Source of the DNA: Aeromicrobium massiliense JC14
GTDB taxonomy: Bacteria > Actinomycetota > Actinomycetes > Propionibacteriales > Nocardioidaceae
Length of the DNA stretch: 64,000 nt
Assembly (NCBI RefSeq): GCF_000312105.1
Contig: NZ_HE978637.1
Span: 528,377 to 592,376, forward strand
Reading direction: 5' to 3'
A program made the position numbers and the translations under genes. The notes below the pieces were generated by a model that saw only the letters and a list, made by a program, of their open reading frames with translations, was not told the origin of the DNA and made no database searches. How positions within the stretch are numbered: the stretch's first letter is position 1; each line of letters starts with the position of its first letter. Of this stretch, positions 25,624-38,820 are shown one piece after another.

Positions 25624-27212
25624 GGAGGCGTCTCGCCCTCGGCACCCTGCTCGGCGCGCTGTCCCAGCTGGCCGCGATCGGCCTGCTGCTGGTCTCGGCC
25701 TGGCTCATCTCGCGCGCGGCCGAGCAGCCGCCGGTCATGTACCTGATGGTCGCCATCGTCGGCGTCCGGTTCTTCGGCATCGCCCGGGCGGCGCTGCGCT
25801 ACGGCGAGCGGCTGCTGACCCACGACGCCGCCTTCGAGCTGGCCACCCGCCGACGCCTGGCGGTGTACGACGACCTCGAGCGGCTCGCGCCGGGCGGGCT
25901 CGGCGACACCCGCCGCGGCGACCTGGTCAGCCGGGTCGTCGCCGACGTGGAGTCCGGCCAGGACCGGCTGCTGCGCGTCCGCCTGCCGTGGACGATCACG
26001 ACGGCCAGCGTGCTGGTGGTCGTCTCGCTGCTGGCCTTCCTGGACTGGCGGGCCGCGCTCGTCGTCCTGACGACGGCCGGCGCGACCGCTGCCGGTGTCC
26101 ACCTGCTCACCCGGTGGGTCGAGTCGAGCCGCCAGGCGCAGGTCGCGCCGCTGCGTGGCGAGCTGGCCGCCGAGGCGTCCGAGCTCGTGCTCAACGCCCC
26201 CGACCTGGTCGCCTACGGCGCGGGGGAGCCGGTGCGCGAGCGTCTGCGTGGCGTCGACGCGCGGTTGGCCGCCGCCCAGAACCACCTGGCCTGGACGACC
26301 GGCCTGGGCAACGCGCTCGTGCTGGTCGCGACCGGCGTCGCCGTCGTGCTCAGCTCGGTCGTGGCCACCGACGGCAGCCTCGCCCCGGTGCTCGTCGCCG
26401 TCCTCGTGCTCGCCCACGTCGCGCTGGTCGACCCCTTCTCGGACGTCGTGGCTGCCGAGGGCTTGCGTGCGGTCACCGACGCCGCCGACCGCCGGCTGCG
26501 CGCGTTCCACGAGAAGCCCGCCCCGGTGCCGGACCCCGAGCACCCCGAGCGGCTCCCGGCCGGGCACGACCTGCGGGTGCGCGACCTGGCCGTCGGCTGG
26601 GGCGACACCCCCGTCGCGAGCGGCATCGACCTCGACCTGCCCGAGGGCGGGCTCGTCGCCGTCGCCGGACGCAGCGGCGGCGGCAAGAGCACGCTGGCGC
26701 TGACGCTGCTGCGCCTGCTGCCGGCCCGCGCCGGCACGGTCGAGCTCGGCGGCGTCGTCGTCGATCGTCTGCGCGGCGCGGACGTCCGCTCGGTCGTCGG
26801 CTACCTCGGCCAGGACGAGCACGTCTTCGACACGACGATCCGCGAGAACCTGCGCGTGGGCGACCCGGCCGCAGGCGACGCCCGGCTGTGGGAGGCGCTG
26901 GAGTCCGCCGGCCTGGCCGACTTCGTCGCGACCCTGCCCGACGGCCTCGACACCCGCACCGGCGAGCGCGGCGGACGCCTCTCGGGCGGCGAGCGCCAGC
27001 GTCTGGCCCTCGCGCGGCTGCTGCTCGGCGGGCACCGGGTGCTCGTGCTGGACGAGCCGACCGAGCACCTGGACGAGCAGACCGCCGACGCGCTCGTCGA
27101 CGACCTGCTGGCCCTGCGTCCCGGACGCAGCCTGCTGCTCGTCTCCCACGACCCGCGGGTGCTGGCCCGCGCCGACGTCGTGGTGCACCTGGACGCGGTC
27201 GCGTCCGTCTAG
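25620..27212 (+). CDS. cydC: Thiol reductant ABC exporter subunit CydC
   Basis: 530 residues. Membrane domain starting with GTLLGALSQLAAIGLLLVSA and the CydC-typical AWLISRAAEQPPVMYLMVAI and RFFGIARAALRYGERLL. ABC domain: Walker A GRSGGGKST, signature RLSGGERQRLALARLLL, Walker B VLVLDEPTEHLD, switch LLVSHDP. The ATG overlaps the cydD stop (ATGA). It completes the cydABDC operon and is followed by a strong hairpin. Confidence 0.94.
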   Translation: MRRRLALGTLLGALSQLAAIGLLLVSAWLISRAAEQPPVMYLMVAIVGVRFFGIARAALRYGERLLTHDAAFELATRRRLAVYDDLERLAPGGLGDTRRGDLVSRVVADVESGQDRLLRVRLPWTITTASVLVVVSLLAFLDWRAALVVLTTAGATAAGVHLLTRWVESSRQAQVAPLRGELAAEASELVLNAPDLVAYGAGEPVRERLRGVDARLAAAQNHLAWTTGLGNALVLVATGVAVVLSSVVATDGSLAPVLVAVLVLAHVALVDPFSDVVAAEGLRAVTDAADRRLRAFHEKPAPVPDPEHPERLPAGHDLRVRDLAVGWGDTPVASGIDLDLPEGGLVAVAGRSGGGKSTLALTLLRLLPARAGTVELGGVVVDRLRGADVRSVVGYLGQDEHVFDTTIRENLRVGDPAAGDARLWEALESAGLADFVATLPDGLDTRTGERGGRLSGGERQRLALARLLLGGHRVLVLDEPTEHLDEQTADALVDDLLALRPGRSLLLVSHDPRVLARADVVVHLDAVASV

Positions 27213-27215
27213 ACC

Positions 27216-27255
27216 ACCGTCGCGGGACGGCACGGCCATGCCGTCCCGCGGCGGT
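27216..27255. terminator. Bidirectional hairpin between cydC and the PAP2 gene
   Basis: A 17-bp stem (27216-27232 with 27239-27255), one G-T pair, 6-base loop, starting 4 bases after the cydC stop and ending just before the convergent PAP2 stop. Confidence 0.82.
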
Positions 27256-27258
27256 CCC

Positions 27259-27849
27259 TCAGGAGAGAAGTCGCGCGACGCCCCAGCGCAGCCCGGCGGC
27301 GACGCCCAGCCCCAGGAACGTCCCGGTCACCACGTCGCTCGGCCAGTGCGCCCCCTGGTTGACCCGGACGTACGAGGCGGCCGCGGTCGCGGCGGCGAGC
27401 CCGCCGGCGACCGCGGGCGGGACGGCCGGCGCGACCAGGTAGGTGGCGGCCGCGGCGATCGCGGTGTGGCCGGACGGCTGCGACGGGCCCTCGACGGGTG
27501 CGTCGTCGCGGAGCGCGGTCGGCGTGACCATGAGCGGGCGGGGCCGGTCCCAGGCCTTCTTCGTCGCCACCTCCAGGCCCTTCACCAGCGGCAGTGCCGC
27601 CACGGCGGCCAGCGCGTCCGCCCGACGGCCCCGGGCGAGCAGCACGGCGCTCGCGACGGGCAGGGCCCAGGGCGTCCCCAGCTGCTGGGGGACGCGCAGC
27701 CAGGGTCCGTGGGGTCCGTCGTTGAGCGCCGTGAACAGGCGCCGCTCACGGGGGCCGGGCTCGCGGGCGAACCGGGCCGTCAGGACGCAGTACGCCGCCA
27801 CGGAGACGACCGCCACGGCACCGTCGTGGTGGGATGCTCGACGCGTCAT
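27259..27849 (-). CDS. PAP2-superfamily membrane phosphatase
   Basis: 196 residues, several transmembrane helices. The three-part phosphatase signature is present: KKAWDRPRP, PSGHTA, and YVRVNQGAHWPSDVVTG, where the usual SRxxxxxHxxxD reads VRxxxxxHxxxD. Likely dephosphorylates a lipid phosphate such as undecaprenyl diphosphate or phosphatidate at the outer face of the membrane; substrate unproven. ATG start, no strong ribosome binding site seen. Bases 27850-28002, between it and the divergent ftsY, contain the ftsY -10-like element and nothing else recognised. Confidence 0.85.
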   Translation of the reverse strand: MTRRASHHDGAVAVVSVAAYCVLTARFAREPGPRERRLFTALNDGPHGPWLRVPQQLGTPWALPVASAVLLARGRRADALAAVAALPLVKGLEVATKKAWDRPRPLMVTPTALRDDAPVEGPSQPSGHTAIAAAATYLVAPAVPPAVAGGLAAATAAASYVRVNQGAHWPSDVVTGTFLGLGVAAGLRWGVARLLS

Positions 27850-27990
27850 CGCTCCCGTCCTCCCGGCGGGCCACGCGGCCCGCGTGCCCGGCCGAGCCTA
27901 GGCACGCCGAGCGGTGGCGGCACGGCGGAGCGGGCGGGACGCGGGCCGACGCGCCCCGTCACCGGCCGCGGTCGCCCGAGCGGCTGCGCA

Positions 27991-27996
27991 TAGGAT
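27991..27996 (+). promoter_or_regulatory. Putative -10 element of leaderless ftsY
   Basis: TAGGAT, 6 bases before the GTG start. Confidence 0.5.
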
Positions 27997-28002
27997 CGCG
28001 GG

Positions 28003-29178
28003 GTGGACGTGACTCTCGAGATCCTCATCGTCGCCCTGGTCGCCCTCGTCGCCCTGGTGGGTGTCGGGGCCGGCCTGTTCGTCTCCCGCGGACGCAAGGA
28101 GCTGCCGCCGCCGGAGGTGCTCGACGAGATCACCACCGAGACGATCGAGCACCCCGAGCACCCCGAGCCGCACCTGGCCTCCGAGGACGAGGAGCCGCCG
28201 TTCGAGGAGGTGCCGGCCGACGAGAAGGCCGCGCCCACCACGACCATCGAGCGTCCCGAGGCGCCCGGGGGCCGGCTCGCCCGGCTGCGCGCTCGGCTGT
28301 CGCGCTCCAACTCGTCCCTGGGCAAGGGCCTGCTCGCGCTGATCGGTCGCGAGAAGCTCGACGACGACGTCTGGGAGGAGATCGAGGACACGCTGCTCGC
28401 CGCCGACGTCGGCGTCCAGCCGACCCAGGACCTGGTCGAGAGCCTGCGCACCCGCCTGCGCGTCGAGGGCGTCGCCGACCCCGAGCGCGCCCGCCAGGTG
28501 CTGCGCGACGAGCTCGTCGCCGCCGTCGGCCCTGAGCTCGACCGCACGCTGCACACCGTCGGCGACGACGGCAAGCCCGGCGTCGTGCTCGTCGTCGGCG
28601 TGAACGGCACCGGCAAGACCACCACCGTCGGCCGCCTGGCCCGCGTCCTGGTGGCCGAGGACCGCAGCGTCCTGCTCGGTGCCGCCGACACCTTTCGCGC
28701 CGCCGCCGCCGACCAGCTGCAGACCTGGGGCGAGCGCGTCGGCGTCCCGACCGTCCGCGGCCCCGAGGGCGGCGACCCGGCGAGCGTCGGCTTCGACGCG
28801 GTCAAGCAGGGCATCGCCGACGGCGTCGACGTCGTCCTGGTCGACACCGCCGGCCGCCTGCACACGAAGGCCGGCCTCATGGACGAGCTCGGCAAGGTCA
28901 AGCGGGTCATCGAGAAGCAGGCCCCGGTCACCGAGGTGCTGCTGGTCATCGACGCCACCACCGGCCAGAACGGCATGACCCAGGCCAAGATCTTCAGCGA
29001 GGTCGTCGACGTCTCGGGCGTCGTGCTGACCAAGCTCGACGGCACGGCCAAGGGCGGCATCGTCATCGGCGTGCAGCGCACGCTCGGCGTGCCGGTGAAG
29101 TTCGTCGGCCTCGGCGAGGGCGCCGACGACCTGGCGCCGTTCGACCCGGCCGAGTTCGTGGACGCGCTGCTGTCCTGA
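28003..29178 (+). CDS. ftsY: Signal recognition particle receptor FtsY
   Basis: 391 residues. A single N-terminal transmembrane helix (EILIVALVALVALVGVGAGL), typical of actinobacterial FtsY, is followed by an acidic linker (about 30-95), then the N and G domains. G-domain motifs: P-loop GVNGTGKTTT (from Gly199), DTFRAAAADQL, DTAGR, TKLDGTAKGG and GLGEGADDLAPFD. The receptor docks Ffh-ribosome complexes at the membrane. In most actinobacteria ftsY follows smc closely; here 12.8 kb of other genes lie between. GTG start, apparently leaderless. Confidence 0.96.
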   Translation: MDVTLEILIVALVALVALVGVGAGLFVSRGRKELPPPEVLDEITTETIEHPEHPEPHLASEDEEPPFEEVPADEKAAPTTTIERPEAPGGRLARLRARLSRSNSSLGKGLLALIGREKLDDDVWEEIEDTLLAADVGVQPTQDLVESLRTRLRVEGVADPERARQVLRDELVAAVGPELDRTLHTVGDDGKPGVVLVVGVNGTGKTTTVGRLARVLVAEDRSVLLGAADTFRAAAADQLQTWGERVGVPTVRGPEGGDPASVGFDAVKQGIADGVDVVLVDTAGRLHTKAGLMDELGKVKRVIEKQAPVTEVLLVIDATTGQNGMTQAKIFSEVVDVSGVVLTKLDGTAKGGIVIGVQRTLGVPVKFVGLGEGADDLAPFDPAEFVDALLS

Positions 29179-29188
29179 CCCGGGCCGT

Positions 29189-29204
29189 GTAACGCGCTGT
29201 TCAC
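29189..29204. promoter_or_regulatory. GlnR half-site candidate 1 upstream of amtB
   Basis: GTAAC-N6-TTCAC with the AC-n9-AC spacing of GlnR boxes; the right half is imperfect. Confidence 0.4.
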
Positions 29205-29219
29205 ACGCAGCGCGGTTTC

Positions 29220-29235
29220 GTGACCTGCGCGCAAC
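29220..29235. promoter_or_regulatory. GlnR box candidate 2 upstream of amtB
   Basis: GTGAC-CTGCGC-GCAAC fits the actinobacterial GlnR pattern gTnAC-n6-GnAAC exactly. It lies 88 bases before the amtB start. Confidence 0.55.
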
Positions 29236-29322
29236 GTGCGTGGCCGGGAACCGAAATCGGGGCCGACGAGTCTGTGACGCGGCGGGGACGTCCTCCCGCC
29301 CGACTCACACCTCGGAGGTCAC

Positions 29323-33159
<3,837 letters not shown>

Positions 33160-33205
33160 GCTGGGACGGTTCCCGAAGCTCTCGACTCAAGGACGTCCCG
33201 CGCCC

Positions 33206-34759
33206 ATGTTCGACTCCCTGCAAGACCGCCTGCAGTCCGCGTTCAAGAACCTGCGCGGCAAGGGTCGGCTCTCCGAGGCCGACATCGACGCCACCGCGCG
33301 CGAGATCCGCGTCGCGCTGCTCGACGCGGACGTGGCGCTGCCGGTCGTCAAGGAGTTCGTCGCGCACGTCAAGGAGCGCGCCCGTGGCTCCGAGGTGAGC
33401 CAGGCGCTCAACCCGGCCCAGCAGGTCATCAAGATCGTCAACGACGAGCTCGTCGCGACCCTTGGCGGCGAGACCCGCCGGGTCCGCTTCGCCAAGACCG
33501 CCCCGACCGTGATCATGCTCGCCGGCCTCCAGGGCGCCGGAAAGACGACGCTCGCCGGCAAGCTCGCCCGCTGGTTCAAGGACAACGGCCACTCGCCGAT
33601 GCTCGTGGCCGCCGACCTCCAGCGTCCGAACGCCGTCACCCAGCTGCAGGTCGTCGGCGAGCAGGCCGGCGCCACCGTCTACGCGCCCGCTCCCGGCAAC
33701 GGCGTCGGCGACCCGGTGCAGGTCGCGCGCGACTCGATCGTCGAGGCCCGCCGCACCCTGCACGACGTCGTCATCGTCGACACCGCCGGACGCCTGGGCA
33801 TCGACGCCGAGCTCATGCAGCAGGCCGCCGACATCCGCGCCGCGGTGAACCCCGACGAGGTCCTGTTCGTCATCGACGCGATGATCGGCCAGGACGCCGT
33901 CGCCACGGCGCAGGCCTTCCTCGAGGGCGTCGACTTCACCGGTGTCGTCCTCACCAAGCTCGACGGCGACGCCCGCGGCGGTGCCGCGCTGTCGGTCCGC
34001 GCGCTCACCGGCCGGCCGATCATGTTCGCCTCCACCGGCGAGAAGCTGACCGACTTCGACGTCTTCCACCCCGACCGCATGGCCTCGCGCATCCTCGACA
34101 TGGGCGACGTCATGACGCTCATCGAGCAGGCCGAGAAGGCCTTCGACGCCGAGCAGGCCGAGAAGGACGCGGCCAAGATCGTCCAGGGCTCGTTCACGCT
34201 CGACGACTTCCTCAAGCAGATGGAAGCCATGAGCAAGATGGGCTCGATGACGAAGCTGCTGGGCATGCTCCCCGGCATGGGCCAGTACAAGGAGCAGCTC
34301 GCCAACTTCGACGAGAGCCAGGTCGTGCGCATCAAGGCGGTCATCCAGTCGATGACCCCGGCCGAGCGCGACAACCCCAAGCTGATCGACGGCTCGCGCC
34401 GCCTGCGCATCTCCAAGGGCTCCGGCACCCAGGTCAAGGACGTCAACGAGCTCGTCGACCGCTTCTACGAGGCGCGCAAGATGATGCAGGCGATGGCCAA
34501 GGGCGGCGGCATGCCCGGGATGCCCGGCATGCCCGGCGCGGGGATGCCCGGCATGCCCGGCAAGCGTGCGGGCGCCAAGCAGAAGCCGCAGAACAAGGGC
34601 AAGAAGGGCAAGCGTGTGTCGGGCAACCCGGCCAAGCGCGCCGCCGCGTCGCAGGGCAAGCCCGAGCAGAAGCCCGACGGCGCCGCGGCGTTCGGCTTCG
34701 GCGCCCAGCCCGGCGCCGAGGACTTCGAGCTGCCCAAGGAGCTCAAGGACCTCCTGTAG
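33206..34759 (+). CDS. ffh: Signal recognition particle protein Ffh
   Basis: 517 residues. N domain (1-85), GTPase G domain with GLQGAGKTTLAGKLA (P-loop near 107), QRPNAVTQLQVV, DTAGRLGID and TKLDGDARGG, then the Met-rich M domain (about 300-430: MSKMGSMTKLLGMLPGMGQ, RLRISKGSGTQV for SRP RNA binding). The C-terminal tail has five MPG repeats (34511-34561) and a basic stretch (KQKPQNKGKKGKR) before the end, longer than the minimal family. Targets nascent membrane proteins to FtsY, encoded 4 kb upstream. Confidence 0.97.
   Translation: MFDSLQDRLQSAFKNLRGKGRLSEADIDATAREIRVALLDADVALPVVKEFVAHVKERARGSEVSQALNPAQQVIKIVNDELVATLGGETRRVRFAKTAPTVIMLAGLQGAGKTTLAGKLARWFKDNGHSPMLVAADLQRPNAVTQLQVVGEQAGATVYAPAPGNGVGDPVQVARDSIVEARRTLHDVVIVDTAGRLGIDAELMQQAADIRAAVNPDEVLFVIDAMIGQDAVATAQAFLEGVDFTGVVLTKLDGDARGGAALSVRALTGRPIMFASTGEKLTDFDVFHPDRMASRILDMGDVMTLIEQAEKAFDAEQAEKDAAKIVQGSFTLDDFLKQMEAMSKMGSMTKLLGMLPGMGQYKEQLANFDESQVVRIKAVIQSMTPAERDNPKLIDGSRRLRISKGSGTQVKDVNELVDRFYEARKMMQAMAKGGGMPGMPGMPGAGMPGMPGKRAGAKQKPQNKGKKGKRVSGNPAKRAAASQGKPEQKPDGAAAFGFGAQPGAEDFELPKELKDLL
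34511..34561 (+). repeat. Nine-base ATGCCCGGC/G repeats inside ffh
   Basis: Five copies encoding Met-Pro-Gly, three in tandem, a 6-base insert, then two more. They lie in the methionine-rich tail. Confidence 0.85.
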
Positions 34760-34768
34760 GGCACGTCC

Positions 34769-35593
34769 GTGGACGTCGTCCTGCTCGGCAGCGGTGCGGC
34801 CGACGGCTGGCCCAACCCGTTCTGCGCGTGCGGCTCGTGCCGTGACGCGGCCGAGCGTGGCGTGGTCCGCGGGCAGTCGTCCGCGCTGGTCGACGGCACG
34901 CTGCTGCTCGACTGCGGGTCCGGCGTGCCGGCGCAGGCGGTCCGGCTCGGCCACTCGCTGGCCGGGGTGCGTCACGTCCTGGTGACCCACGCCCACGTCG
35001 ACCACCTCGGTCCGCAGGCGCTGCTGTTCCGCTCGTGGGCGTCCGCCGGGCCGCTCGACGTCGTGGGCCCCGCCGCCGCGCTCGAGGAGTGCCGCGACTG
35101 GATCGGGCCGGACGACCCGGTGCGGCTCGTGCCGGTCGAGGCCGGTGACGAGCTGGCGGTGGGGGAGCACCTGGTGCGCGTCCTGCCCGCCGCCCACCGG
35201 GTGATGGCCGACGGCGACGCGGTGCTCTACGACGTCACCGCCCCCGACGGCGCCCGGCTGCTCTGGGCCTGCGACACCGGTCCGTGGCCGTCCGACTGGT
35301 ACGTCGCGGTCGCCGAGGCCCGCTACGACCTCGTCCTGATCGAGCAGACCCACGGCCGGCGCACCGACCTCGGCGACGGCCACCTGCACCTGGGCACGTT
35401 CGGCGACGTCCTGGCCGGCCTGCGCGAGGCCGGGGCCGTGGACGAGCGGACGCGGGTGCGCGCCGTGCACCTGGGACACCACAACCCGCCCGAGCCCGAG
35501 CTGGTCGCCGCGCTGGTCGCGCTGGGCGCCGAGCCGGGACGCGACGGCGAGCGGCTCGCCGTGCCCCCGCGCGCCGCGGGGCACCGGCGCTAG
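34769..35593 (+). CDS. Metallo-beta-lactamase-fold hydrolase, PhnP/RNase Z-like
   Basis: 274 residues. Starts MDVVLLGSGAADGWPNPFCACGSC; the C-x-C-x2-C resembles the extra zinc site of PhnP-type phosphodiesterases. The catalytic zinc motif THAHVDHLG (HxHxDH), AHRVMADG, ACDTGPW and a final HLGHHN complete the fold. Probably a phosphodiesterase; substrate unknown, and no phosphonate genes are nearby. GTG start 9 bases after ffh, so possibly co-transcribed. Confidence 0.8.
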   Translation: MDVVLLGSGAADGWPNPFCACGSCRDAAERGVVRGQSSALVDGTLLLDCGSGVPAQAVRLGHSLAGVRHVLVTHAHVDHLGPQALLFRSWASAGPLDVVGPAAALEECRDWIGPDDPVRLVPVEAGDELAVGEHLVRVLPAAHRVMADGDAVLYDVTAPDGARLLWACDTGPWPSDWYVAVAEARYDLVLIEQTHGRRTDLGDGHLHLGTFGDVLAGLREAGAVDERTRVRAVHLGHHNPPEPELVAALVALGAEPGRDGERLAVPPRAAGHRR

Positions 35594-35599
35594 TACGGT
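35594..35599 (+). promoter_or_regulatory. Putative -10 element of leaderless gntK
   Basis: TACGGT, 7 bases before the ATG and just after the preceding stop. Confidence 0.45.
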
Positions 35600-35606
35600 C
35601 GAGCGC

Positions 35607-36116
35607 ATGGGGAACGCACCGCTCGTGGTCGTGATGGGCATCTCCGGCGTCGGGAAGTCCGCGGTGGGCCACGAGGTGGCCGACCGCCTGGACGTGCCCT
35701 ACGCCGACGGCGACGACTACCACCCGCCGGCCAACATCGAGAAGATGTCCGCGGGCACCCCGCTGGACGACGACGACCGCTGGCCCTGGCTGCGTGCGGT
35801 GGGGCAGTGGCTCGCCGACCGCTCCGACACCGGCGGCGTCATCAGCTGCTCGGCGCTGAAGCGGGCCTACCGCGACGTGCTGCGCGACGCGGCCCCGGAC
35901 GTGCTGTTCCTGCACCTCGTGGGCGACCACGACCTCATCGCCGATCGCATGTCGCACCGCGAGCACTTCATGCCGGTGTCGCTGCTGGAGTCCCAGGAGC
36001 GCACGCTCGAGCCGCTCGCCGACGACGAGCGCGGCTGGGTCTACGACATCACGCCGCCCCCGGACGAGATCGCCCGACACTTCCTCGCCGACGCCGGACT
36101 GGAGAACCCCGCATGA
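35607..36116 (+). CDS. gntK: Gluconokinase
   Basis: 169 residues. P-loop kinase with [16 protein letters not shown] (Walker A), the gluconate-site segment [42 protein letters not shown] and [11 protein letters not shown], all standard for GntK. Phosphorylates D-gluconate to 6-phosphogluconate, feeding the pentose phosphate or Entner-Doudoroff pathway. Leaderless ATG. Overlaps the permease gene by 4 bases (ATGA), forming a two-gene gluconate utilisation operon. No GntR regulator adjoins it. Confidence 0.95.
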   Translation: MGNAPLVVVMGISGVGKSAVGHEVADRLDVPYADGDDYHPPANIEKMSAGTPLDDDDRWPWLRAVGQWLADRSDTGGVISCSALKRAYRDVLRDAAPDVLFLHLVGDHDLIADRMSHREHFMPVSLLESQERTLEPLADDERGWVYDITPPPDEIARHFLADAGLENPA

Positions 36117-37507
36117 CCGTGCCGACCCTGCTCCTGCCCGCCGCCACCGACGCGGTCGATCCCGTCGCCGGCGACGGCCAGCTCATCACCGCCGCCCTCG
36201 TGGGCATCGCGGTGCTCGTCCTGCTCATCACGGTGGTCAAGCTCCACCCGTTCCTGAGCCTCACGATCGGCTCGCTCGTCGTCGGCCTGGTCGCGACCAT
36301 GCCGATGGTCGACACCGTCGCCGCCTTCACGAAGGGCTTCGGCGAGACGTCCGCCAACGTCGGCATCCTGGTCGCCCTCGGCGCCATGTTCGGCAAGCTG
36401 CTGGCCGACTCCGGGGGAGCGGACGCCGTCGTGGACGCCATCGTCGGTCGGTCGAGCCCCCGCGTGCTGCCGTGGGCGATGGCCGGCATCGGCGCGCTCA
36501 TCGGCCTGCCGATGTTCTTCGAGATCGGCCTGGTCCTGCTGCTGCCGATCGTCTTCCTGGTCGCCAGGCGCTCGGAGCAGAACGTCGTCGCGCTCGGCAT
36601 CCCGGCCCTGGCCGGCCTGTCGGCCATGCACGCGTTCGTGCCGCCGCACCCCGGTCCGCTGATCGCGATCGACGCGGTCGGCGCCGACCTGGGCACCACG
36701 CTCGGCCTGGGCATCCTCGTCGCGCTGCCGACGATCGTCGTCGCCGGTCCTCTGTTCGGCATGCTTGCGGCTCGCTGGGTCCGCATTCCCGCGCCCACGA
36801 CGTTCGAGCGCACCAACGTGCCCGAGCACGGAGCCCGTCCGTCCTTCGGCGCCACCGTCGCGACCATCCTGCTGCCGATCGTGCTCATGATGGCCAAGGC
36901 CGTCGTGGACGTGCTCGAGGTGGACAACTGGGTGGGCACCGCGCTCGACTTCCTCGGCACCCCGATCATCGCGCTGCTCATCTCGGTGCTGGTGGCCATG
37001 GTCGTGTTCGGCCGCGGCGCGCGCATGAGCCGCGACGAGGTCATGAAGATCGTCGAGGGGTCGCTGCCCGGCGTCGCCGGCATCATCCTCATCGTCGGCG
37101 CCGGCGGCGGCTTCAAGGAGACGCTCATCGAGACCGGCATCGCGCAGGTCGTCGCCGACTGGGTCAGCGAGTCCGGCTTCTCCGTGCTGGTCGTCGCCTG
37201 GCTGGTCGCCGTCGGCATCCGCCTGGCCACGGGCTCGGCCACGGTCGCCACCGTCACGGCGGCGGGCATCATGGCCCCGATCGCCGAGGGACTGGGCTCG
37301 GTGGAGACCTCGCTGCTCGTGCTGGCCATCGGCGCCGGCTCGGTCTTCTTCTCGCACGTCAACGACGCGGGCTTCTGGCTGGTCAAGGAGTACTTCCGCA
37401 TGGACGTCCCGCAGACCATCAAGACCTGGTCGCTCATGGAGACCGTCCTGTCGGTCACCGGCCTGGGCGTCGTGCTGCTCGCCGACCTCGTCGTCGGGCT
37501 GCTCTAG
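36113..37507 (+). CDS. gntP: Gluconate:H+ symporter, GntP family
   Basis: 464 residues, about twelve membrane helices. Family segments [80 protein letters not shown] and [16 protein letters not shown]. Imports gluconate for the adjacent kinase. The ATG overlaps the gntK stop. Its stop codon TAG overlaps the stop of the convergent VanZ/RDD gene inside a CTAG. Confidence 0.95.
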   Translation: MTVPTLLLPAATDAVDPVAGDGQLITAALVGIAVLVLLITVVKLHPFLSLTIGSLVVGLVATMPMVDTVAAFTKGFGETSANVGILVALGAMFGKLLADSGGADAVVDAIVGRSSPRVLPWAMAGIGALIGLPMFFEIGLVLLLPIVFLVARRSEQNVVALGIPALAGLSAMHAFVPPHPGPLIAIDAVGADLGTTLGLGILVALPTIVVAGPLFGMLAARWVRIPAPTTFERTNVPEHGARPSFGATVATILLPIVLMMAKAVVDVLEVDNWVGTALDFLGTPIIALLISVLVAMVVFGRGARMSRDEVMKIVEGSLPGVAGIILIVGAGGGFKETLIETGIAQVVADWVSESGFSVLVVAWLVAVGIRLATGSATVATVTAAGIMAPIAEGLGSVETSLLVLAIGAGSVFFSHVNDAGFWLVKEYFRMDVPQTIKTWSLMETVLSVTGLGVVLLADLVVGLL

Positions 37508-38619
37508 CCGCCCGCGCGGACGTCGCGGTAGACCACGCCTGCGGCGAGGCCGGACAGGCCGCGCCGGTCGCGGGTGCAGGGCACCGCGACGAACGCGACC
37601 AGGAGCGCCAGCTGGGTGAGCGCCGTCAGCGCCTCGCCGGTCGCCATCGGGACGCCGGGCGCGGTGGCGGCGGCGTGCAGCACCGCCAGCGTGCCGCTCG
37701 TGCCCAGGACGCGCCGCACCCGCCGCGACGGCCGCGGAGGTCCGTCCCAGGACGGGGCGAGCCACATCGCTCGCTGCCCCAGGGACGCACCCGAGCGGCT
37801 CAGCGCCGGCAGCAGGGCGACCACGAGGGCAGGCAGCACGGCCGTCGCCGTCCACTCCGGCCAGCCGGTCTCGAGCGGGACGTCCCGGCCCGCCGCCAGC
37901 CGGGCCAGGCGGTAGAGCACCACGAGCACCCCGCCGAGGAACGAGTACGCGGCCAGGTCCACGACCATGCCGCTCCACCGCCGCCACGTGGTGACCGGGC
38001 GGGCGAGGTCGCGCTCCCGCCGCAGCGCGCGGGCGTCAGGCATCCAGCCGAGCAGCAGCGGCGCGAGCGCCGCGCCGACCAGGGTGCCGGCCGTGTTGGT
38101 GAGCACGTCGTCGACGTCGCCCACGCGGTAGCTGCAGCCGACCAGCCCGAACCAGCCGGTGTACTGGGTCGTCTCGATCAGCAGCGACAGAAGGAACCCG
38201 CTGGCGGTGGCGCGCAGCAGGCTGAGGCCCGCGAAGCGCCGGGCCAGGACGCCCCACGGCACGAACAGCGCCACGTTCAGCACGACCTGCAGGACGACGG
38301 TCGAGGTCAACGTCGCGCGCGGCCCGAGCCCGGCGGTCTGCTCGCGGACGTCCGCCAGGCTGTGCAGCGGCACCAGCTCCGCACCCACCGCGTGCTCGGC
38401 GCACCACTGGGTCAGGTCGCCGCTGGGCAGGGGGAGCAGCGTGTAGGCCGCCAGGGTGAGCAGGTACACCACCAGCGCGGCCGACCCCAGCAGCCGCAGG
38501 AGCGACAGGCGTCCGTACCGGCGGACCTGGACGACCAGGATGGGTACCAGGAGCGCCAGGAAGGCCCCGGACCCGAGTACGACGCCGATCCAGGCGGGCC
38601 AGGTCCAGGCGTCGTCCAC
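37504..38619 (-). CDS. VanZ-like membrane protein fused to an RDD-like domain
   Basis: 371 residues. N-terminal half with helices and VanZ-type features ([71 protein letters not shown], where the last segment is the VanZ hallmark). The C-terminal half (from about 215) contains [20 protein letters not shown] and three or four further helices, resembling an RDD domain. Function unknown; VanZ itself gives low-level teicoplanin resistance, but most relatives are uncharacterised. Leaderless GTG start behind TACGCT. A long upstream extension of the frame overlaps rpsP and was rejected. Confidence 0.8.
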   Translation of the reverse strand: MDDAWTWPAWIGVVLGSGAFLALLVPILVVQVRRYGRLSLLRLLGSAALVVYLLTLAAYTLLPLPSGDLTQWCAEHAVGAELVPLHSLADVREQTAGLGPRATLTSTVVLQVVLNVALFVPWGVLARRFAGLSLLRATASGFLLSLLIETTQYTGWFGLVGCSYRVGDVDDVLTNTAGTLVGAALAPLLLGWMPDARALRRERDLARPVTTWRRWSGMVVDLAAYSFLGGVLVVLYRLARLAAGRDVPLETGWPEWTATAVLPALVVALLPALSRSGASLGQRAMWLAPSWDGPPRPSRRVRRVLGTSGTLAVLHAAATAPGVPMATGEALTALTQLALLVAFVAVPCTRDRRGLSGLAAGVVYRDVRAGG

Positions 38620-38625
38620 GCCGCG

Positions 38626-38631
38626 AGCGTA
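38626..38631 (-). promoter_or_regulatory. Putative -10 element of leaderless VanZ/RDD gene
   Basis: TACGCT on the reverse strand, 6 bases before the GTG. Confidence 0.45.
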
Positions 38632-38820
38632 GGCGGGCCCGAGGCGCCGCGCGCGCCGGGTTGGAGACCGCCGGGCGTCTCTGGCAGAATGATCCCTTGT
38701 GTCCGCTGGGCACGGGACCCTCTCAGCCCGTGCTCGCCGGTCCCACGACCTTCCCCGGGTCCGCGTCCCCACACGGCACCGGCGGTCATCACACTCGAGC
38801 TCCAAGGAGACACCACAACC

